Assembly: GCA_965206445.1 (NCBI GenBank)
Contig: CBDBJR010000001.1
Coordinates: 496,001-560,000 of the forward strand
Direction: 5' to 3'
Source: CBDBJR01 sp965206445
Lineage (GTDB): Bacteria > Pseudomonadota > Gammaproteobacteria > Arenicellales > Poriferihabitantaceae
DNA: 64,000 nt
Below the pieces are notes generated by a model. The model was not told the origin of the DNA, did no database searches, and saw nothing but the letters and a program-made list of their open reading frames with translations. Both the position numbers and the translations under genes were made by a program. The number at the start of each line of letters is the position of its first letter. The first letter of the stretch is position 1. Shown in pieces: positions 54,001 through 63,000 of this stretch.

Positions 54001-57000
54001 GCTGCGCGCGCTGGCGCCCGGCACGGCGACGCTGACCGTGGTCGCGGCCGACCCGTCCGATAGCGAGGCCAGCCCGTCGCAGGCGCGTCAGGTGTTTGCC
54101 GTCACCGTCACCCCGGCGCCGACGCTGGCGGTGACACTGCCCGAAGACAGCGAGGTCGACGCCGTGGTCGGCGCGCCGCTGACGCCGCCGGACGGTTTCC
54201 CGGTGGGGGCGCCGGTCTGGCGTATCACCGGCGGCAATGTGGACGCTAACACCGCCGACGCCAGCGAGCGGGTGGTGTTTGCGATCGGCGCGACCGACGG
54301 TCAGTTGACGCTGATCGCGCCGCTCGATTTCGAGCACACGCCGAGCTATGCGCTGACGGTGACGCTGGCGGTTGGCACCACCACGGTGACGACCGTGGTG
54401 ACGGTGACGGTCGAGAATGTCAACGAGCCGCCGGTCGCGGTCGGGGTGATCGCGCCGCAGACGGCCACGCTGGATTTGTCGCCGGTCACGCTGGACGTCG
54501 CCGCCGGTTTCAGCGACCCGGAGGCGGCGCTGTTGACGGTTTCCGCCACGTCGGCTGACCCGGCGATCGCCACGGTCGCGGTGGCCGGCAGTGTGGTCAC
54601 GATTACCGCCGTGGCGGCGGGCACGACGACGGTGACGGTGGTCGCGGCGGATCCGTCCGACACCGCCGAGAGCCCGTCCCGGGCGACGCAGACGTTTGCC
54701 GTGACCGTCGCGCCGGCGCCGACGCTGCCGGCGCTGGCGACCTTCACGCTGGCCGAAAACGCGGCGCTCGACACCGCAGTCGGCGCGCCGCTGACGCCGA
54801 GCCGGTTCCCGGCCGCCGGTCGGGTATGGACGATCACCGCCGGCAACGACGCCGGGGTGTTTGCGATCGACCCGGACAGCGGTCAGCTGACGGCGACCAC
54901 GCCGGTTGATTTCGAGACCGCGCCGGTGTTGTCGGCGCCGGCGCGGGGCTATGTGCTGACGGTGCAATTGGCGGTGACCGTTGACACGACGACGGTTATG
55001 GCGACGGCGGCGGTGACGGTCACCGTCGACGATGTCAACGAGCCGCCGGTCCGGATCGGCGGCATCTCGACACAGACGGTGACGCTCGGCCGCGCGGCGG
55101 TGCCGGTTGACGTCGCCACCCGGTTCAGCGACCCGGATGTCGGCGATGGGTTGACCTACTCGGTGGTGTCGGCTGACGCGGCCATCGCCACCGCCACGCT
55201 GGCCGGCAGCGTGGTCACCCTCACCGCGGTGGCGGCCGGCAGCACGACGATATGGGTGACGGCGGCCGATGCGGCCGATGCGCCGGGCACCCGGTCGCGG
55301 GTGACGCTGCCGATTGTGGTCGTCGTCAACCGTGCCCCGCAGGCGTTGATCGAGCAGGCGCCGACGTTGCGGGTGGCCCCCGGTGCGCTGGTGGTGCTGG
55401 GTAGCGGCAGCAGCGACCCGGATGGCGACGACATCGCCACCACCCGCTGGCGGGTGATCCGCGACGCCATCCCGCCGCTGACGCTGGACACGCCCACCGC
55501 CGCGCGCTTGCGCTTCACCGCGCCGCTGGTGGCGACGCCGCAGACCACTATCATCGGGTTGGTGGTTAATGACGGCCGGGTGGATTCGGATGAAGTGACC
55601 ATCACCGTTATCGTCACCGCGGCGCCGTCGGCGGTGCTGGTCGGCAGCCTGACCGAGGCCGAGCTGTTCGCCGACCCGCCGCCGACGGTGACGGTGACGC
55701 TGGCCGGCACCGAATACGTGCCCGATACCGACCTGGATGTGAACGACTTCAGGCTGTTCACCAGCGTGGACGGCGTGACGGTGTCCGGGGTCACCCGCGA
55801 CAACGACAACACGGCCACGCTGACGCTGGCTTACGACGCCACCGACGTCACCGTCAGCGGCGAGCTGGAGGTGACGGTGCTGGCCACCGGGCACACCGCC
55901 GACGGCGAGCTGGAGGCCGGCAGTGTGCGGATTAGCGCCAGCGCCGGGGTGAATATCTGCGGCCGCACGCCGGCGCTGCGGGTGGCGATTCTGACGGCGC
56001 TTGGCGTGATTGATTTGACCCCGAGCGACTGCACCAATGTGCCGGCCGCCGACCTGCGCTCGATTGGCCGGCTTGGGTTGAATGGTCGCGGCGTCACGGC
56101 GCTGCAACGCGGTGATTTTGCCGGCTTGTCGGGGCTGACGTTTTTGAATCTGAATAACAACCATTTGGCCACGCTGCCGGCCGACCTGTTTGCCGACCTG
56201 TCGGGGTTGACCGATCTGGGGTTGCGCAACAACGGTCTGACGGCCCTCGATGCCGGGATTTTTAACGGTCTGTCGGCTCTGGAGACGCTGGAACTGCTCG
56301 AAAACGCGTTCACGCTGGGCACCGGGCTGCCGGCCGGCGTGTTTGACGATGTGCTCGGTAGTCTGGGCGCCATTGCCGAATCCGGCTTCAGCGGCCTGGT
56401 CGTGGACGACACCGTCCGCCGCGCCCATTTTGTCTGCTCGCGCGCTGACGTTGCACAGATTACAGCGGCCAACGGCGGTACCGACTGCCTGCGCATCACG
56501 ACGGCGCAATTGGCCGCTTTCCTGCTGTCCACCGAGGCCGCGCTACGCGAGTTGACGATTTCCGACGGCATCCTGACACCGCCGTTCGACCCGGACACCA
56601 CCGGCTATGAGGTCGCCGTGGCCAACCCGGTCGCCAGCGTGACGGTGACGCCGGTGGCCAGCCAGACCGGGGCGATCATTCGCGTGAACGACGATGCGGT
56701 GGACAGCGGCAGCCCGAGTGAGCCGATTGCGCTGATCGCAGGCGACGTGGTGACGATTTCGATTGCGGTGACCTCCACGGATACGCTGACCAGCGTGACC
56801 TACCGAGTGAACGTGGCCCGCTCGACGGCGGATCAGGCGACGGCGACGCTGGATGGGATATTGACCGAGGCCGATCTGTTCGCCGGCACGACCGTGACGG
56901 TGACGCTGGAGAATGCCGAATACGTGGACGCTGACCAGCTGGTGGCAGCCGACTTCTTGCTCGCGGATAGCGTAGACGGGACGGTGCGCGTGACCGCGAT

Positions 57001-60000
57001 CAGCCGCGAAAGCGACAACACGGTGACACTGGAACTGGCGCATAGCGGCGAGGACATTACCGCCGACGGCAGGCTGCGGGTGACGGTGCTGGGATTCGCG
57101 CACAGCGGCGACGGCGACCTGGCCGCCGGTGTGGATATTCTCGCCAGTAACGGCGTCAACGTCTGCGACCGCACGCCGGCGGTGCGGGCTGCGATTGTCG
57201 CGGCGGCGGCGGCCGACGATTGCACCAGTGTGGCTGCTTCGAGTTTGAGTGGCATTACCCGCCTGAGTCTGGACGGGCAGGGCATCACGGCGCTGCAACG
57301 CGGTGATTTTGCCGGCTTGTCCGGGCTGACGTCGTTGGATTTGAGCAACAACCCGTTTGCCACCGCGCTGCCGGCCGACATTTTTGCCGGCTTGTCGGCG
57401 TTGCGGGTGTTGGAGTTGGATGGCGCCGGTCTGGTCGCGCTGGATGCCGATGTGTTTGCCGGGTTGTCGGCGTTGACGACGCTGGATTTGAGCGTCAACG
57501 GCCTGACCGCGCTGGATGCCGATGTGTTTGCCGGGTTGTCGGCGTTGACGACGCTGGATTTGAGCGCCAACGGCCTGAGCGCGCTGGATGCCGATGTGTT
57601 TGCCGGCCTGGCGGCGTTGGCGGCGCTGGATTTGGGCAGCAATCCGTTGGTCACGCTGCCGGCCGGTGCTTTTAACGGGCTGTCGGCGCTGACCGATTTG
57701 CGCCTGAACAGCAACCGCCTGGCGACGCTGCCGACCGGGGTGTTTACCGGCTTGTCGAGCTTGACGCTGCTGGATGTGCGCGCCAACCGCCTGCGTGTGC
57801 TGGAGGCCGGTGTGTTTACCGGCTTGCCGGCGCTGACGACGCTGGATCTGCGCGCCAACCGGTTCACCCCGCTGAGCGGTCTGCCGGCCGGGGTGTTTGA
57901 CCCGGTGCGCGCAAGGCTGGGCGACATTGTGGTCACCCCCCCCGAGGCGGGCACCTATTTCGCGGTGGATGACGCCGTCCGCGCGGCGCATTTTGTCTGC
58001 TCGCGCGCCGAATTCGCACGGATTCAGGCGGCCAACGGCGATATCGACTGCCTGCGCATCACCGCCGCGCAATTCAACGCCTTCGTGCGGACCGACGCCA
58101 CGCTGAGCGGCCTGACGATTTCCGCCGGCACGCTGGCGCCGCCGTTTGCCGGCGACACCACCGACTATGCCGTCACCCTCGACCCCGCCGTCAGCGGCGT
58201 GACGGTGACGCCGGTCGCCAGCCAGTCCGAGGCCACGATTACCGTCAACGCCGCCCCGGTGGACAGTGGCCGCCCCAGTGCGGCCATTACGCTGGTCACC
58301 GACACGTCGGCGGACGTTGTGATTGCGGTGACCATCACCGACCCGGACACCGACACGACCACCACGCAGACCTATACCGTCACCGTCACCCGCCCGGCGG
58401 GCGCGCTGCTGACCGGCAGCCTGACCGAGGCCGCCCTGTTCGCCGACCCGGCGCCGACGCTGACGGTGACGCTGACCGGTGCCGAATACGTGGCCGCCGA
58501 CCAGCTGGGGGCGGACGACTTCGTCGTCAGTGATACCGTGGTGGTGCGTGACGGCGTAGACGGGACGGTGCGCGTGACCGGGGTCAGCCGCGACAGCGCG
58601 AGCACGGCCACGCTGACGCTGGGCTATGACGGCGCCGACGTTCTGATGGACGGCGAGTTGTTCGTCACGGTCGCCGCCACCGCCCACAGCGGCGCCGCCG
58701 ACCTGCCCGCCGGCAGCATCCCGATTACCGCCAGCGCCGGCGCGGGTATCAATATCTGTACCCGCACGGCAGCGGTGCGCGCTGCCCTCCTCGCCGACGC
58801 CGGCGTCACGTCCAGCGACTGCGTGAGTGTGCGTGCAGCGGAGCTGGCTGCGATTACGGAACTTAACCTGGCTAACAGGGGGATCGCGACCTTGCAACGC
58901 GGTGATTTTGCCGGTTTGTCGGCGCTTCAGACGTTGAATTTGCGCAGCAACCGGTTGGACGCACTGGATGCCGGCGTTTTTGCCGGTTTGTCGGCGCTTC
59001 AGACGTTGAATTTGCGCCTCAACCGGTTGGACGCACTGGATGCCGGCGTTTTTGCCGGTTTGTCGGCGCTTCGGGCGTTGTTTTTGGACGGCAACGCCTT
59101 CGTCACCCTGCCTGCAGAGCTGTTTGACGGTTTGACCGCGCTGGCGGTTTTGTTTTTGGATGCCAACGCCCTCGTCAGCCTGCCTGCAGATCTGTTTGAC
59201 GGCCTGGCTGCGTTGGATAATCTGACGTTGTTAGGCAATGTCTTCACGCCGGAAACCGGGTTGCCCGCCGGCATCTTTGACGACGTGGTAGATACCCTGT
59301 TGCGGTTCGATTTTGTTTTCAATATCGACCCCAACGTCCGAGCCGCCCATTTTGTCTGCTCCCGTTCCGACGCCAACGACATTGTCGCCTTCACCACCGA
59401 CGTCAGCGACTGCATCTTCATCACCAGCGCAGACCTTGACGCCTACAATCTGTCCATCGCCACGTTGAGCGGCCTGACGATTTCCGCCGGGTCGCTGACG
59501 CCGGCCTTTGACGCCGCCACCGACGCCTATACCGTCGCCGTCCGCAACAACGTCGACCGCGTGACCGTCACGCCGACCGCCAGCCAGGCCGGCGCCACGA
59601 TTACCGTCAACACCGCCCCCGTAGCCGGCGGCACCCCCAGTGCGCCCATTTTGCTGCCGACGCCGGACCGGGCGGTGTCGATTGCGATTGCCGTGACCGC
59701 CGCCGACACGACCACGATGCAGACCTACACGGTCACCGTCACCCGTGCGGCGGCGCCGCGCATCACCGGCCTTGCGCTGACCTCGGACGCCGGCAATTTC
59801 GTCTATGAGATTGGCGAGGTGATTGAGGCGACCGTCACCTTCAGCGAGGCGGTCACGGTCACCGGCCGGCCGCAGCTGGCGCTGACCGTGGGCACCGAGC
59901 CGCGCCCGGCAGTCTACGTCCGCGGCGACCAGACCCCGGCGCTGGTGTTCAGCTACACGGTGGTCAGCGGCGATAATGACGCCGACGGTGTGGGCATCGG

Positions 60001-63000
60001 TGAAAATGCGCTGACCCAGGTCGACGGCAGCACGATTCAAGCGCTGACCTCCGCCGACAACGCGGAGATCACGCATACGCTGGTGGCCGATGCCACCAGA
60101 CACCGGGTAGACGGCGTCGCCCCGACGGTGGTCGAGGTCGCCATCTTCACCATCGGCCCGTATGCCCGCGGCGAGCAGATTGGGTTGGCGGTGACCTTTA
60201 GCGAGCCGGTGCGGGTGGACCTCACCAATGGCGCCCCGCAGATAGCGCTGACGGTGGGCGGGCAGACGCGCCAGGCGGTCTACCCCGGCGGCAGCGGCCT
60301 GTTTCCGGTGGTGGATTTCGTCTACACGGTGGTCGCCGGCGACCGTGATGCCGATGGGGTCGCGGTGGCCAGCAATGTCCTGACGGCCAACGGCGGCATC
60401 ATCCGGGACGACTTCGGCAACGTTGCGGTGGTGCTGGAGCACGCTCCGATTGCCGCCGACGTCGCCAATCGAGTGGACACCGCCGCGCCGACGGTCAGCG
60501 CGGCCACCATTAACGGCACCGGTCTGGTGCTGACCTACAACGAGGCGCTCGACGCCAGCTCGGTGCCGACGCCGTCAGCCTGGACGCTGGCACTGGAGTC
60601 GGGCCCGGCGCCGACGGTGGTCGACGGCGGCGTGACCATCAGCGGGCAGACGGTGACGCTGCGGCTGGGCGCCGCCGTGACCGCGGCGGACGTGGTGACG
60701 CTGTCCACCACCGCCGGCGCGAATCCGGTGCGCGATCTGGCCGGCAACGCGGCGGACAATCTCACCGCCCGGGCGGTAACCAACAACACCGCGGCGCCGC
60801 GCATCACCGGCATCGAGTTGACCTCAGACGCCGGCGCCGACAACGCCTACGCGATTGGCGAGGCGATTGACGCGACGGTGACGTTCGATGCGGCGGTGAC
60901 GGTCACCGGTGTGCCGGAGTTGGCGCTGACGGTGGGCAGCGAGCCGCGCCCGGCGGTCTACACCAGCGGCGACACGACCCCGGCGCTGGTGTTCCGCTAC
61001 ACGGTGGTCGCCGGCGACCGTGACGCGGACGGCGTGGGTATCGGTGAAAATGCGCTGACCCACGTCGCCGGCAGCGCGATTCGCGACCCCGCCGACACCT
61101 TCGACGCGGTGCTCGCGCACGCGGCGGTGGCCGCTGCCGCCGAACAGTCGGTGGACGGCGTCGTCCCGACGGTGGTTGACGGCGGTGTCGCCATCAGCAG
61201 CACCGGCCCGTATGCCCTGGGCGAGGAGATTGTGTTGACGGTGACGTTCAGCGAGGCGGTGACGGTGGCGGTCGGGGGCACGCCGCAGAGTGCGCTGACG
61301 GTGGGCACGGCGACGCGCGCGGCGGTCTACGACCGCGCCATCAGCAGCAACACGGTGCTGGCATTCAGCTACACGGTCGCCGCCGCCGACCACGATGACG
61401 ATGGGGTGGCGGTGGCGGTTGATGCCCTGACGGCCAACGCCGGCACTATCCGGGACGTCGCCGGCAACCCTGCGCTGCTGGCGCACGCGGCGGTGGCTGC
61501 GGCCGTCGCCCAGCGGGTGGACGCCGCCGCGCCGCTGTTGAGCACGGCCACCGTCAGGGACGATGTCGTGACGCTGATCTACAACGAGGTGCTCGACGCC
61601 AGCGCGGCGCCGGCGGCGGCAGATTATCGGCTGACACTGGGGGCGGGCACGGCGCCGACGGTCAACGCCGGTAGCGTGACGGTCAGCGGACGGACGGTGA
61701 TGCTGATGCTGAGTGCGGCGGTGCCGGCGAACGCTGTGGTGACGCTGACCTACACCGCCGCCGCGACGCCGCTGCGCGATCGGGCCGGCAACCGGGCCGC
61801 CAATCTCACGGCCCGGGTGGTGGACAACAACACCGGGGTGCCGAGCATCACGGCGATTGCGTTGACCTCGGGCGCCGTTGATGGCGTCTATGCGTCTGGC
61901 GAGGTGATTGCAGCGACGGTGACCTTCAGCGAGCCGGTTGCGGTCACCGGTCGGCCGGAGTTGGCGCTGACGGTGGGCACGGCGACCCGCCCGGCGGTCT
62001 ACACCAGCGGCAGCACGACCACAGCGCTGGTGTTCAGCTACACGGTGGTCGTTGATGATCTCGACGCGGACGGCGTGAGCATCAGTGAAAATGCGCTGAC
62101 CCACGTCAACAGCAGCACGATTCGAGACGTGGCCGACACCGTCGACGCGGCGATCACGCACAGTGTGACGGTGGCCGATGCCCGCGAACAGTCGGTAGAC
62201 GGCGTCGCCCCGACGGTGACCGGCCTGGTGCTGAGCAGCGCCGGCCCGTATGCGGCCGACGATGCGATTGAGCTGACGGCGACCTTCAGCGAGGCGGTGA
62301 CGGTGGACACCACCGCCGGCACGCCGCAGCTAGCGCTGACGGTGGGCCCGCAGACGCGCCCGGCGGTCTACGCCAGCGGCAGTAGCACGGCCACGCTGCT
62401 GGTGTTCCGCTACACGGTGGTCGCCGCGGACGGCGCTGACGATGGGGTCGCGGTGGCACGCAATGCCCTGATGACCGGCGGCGGCAGCATCCGGGACGCC
62501 GCCGGCAACGACGCGCTGACGGCGCACGCGGCGATTGCCGCGACCGTCGACCATCGGGTGGACAACACCGCGCCGACGGTCAGCGCGGCCACGATCAGGG
62601 GCACCGCCCTGATGCTGACCTACAACGAGGATCTCGACGCCGGCGCGGTGCCGGCGCCGGCAGACTACATGCTGACACTGGGGTCGGGCGTCGCCCCGAC
62701 GGTGAACGCCGCCGGCGTGGCGATCAGCGGGACGACGGTGACGCTGACGCTGAGTGCCACCGTGGTGGCGGCCGATACGGTGACGCTGGCGTACACCGCC
62801 GGGACGACGCCGTTGCGCAACCGGACCGGCCAACCGGCCGCCGACTTCACCGGCCAGGCGGTGATCAACAACACCCCGCAACCGCCGCGCATCACCGCCA
62901 TCGCGTTGACCTCGGAGGCCGGCGACGACGTCTATGTGATTGGCGAAACCATCGCCGCGACGGTGACGTTCAGCGCGGCGGTCACGGTCATCGGTCGGCC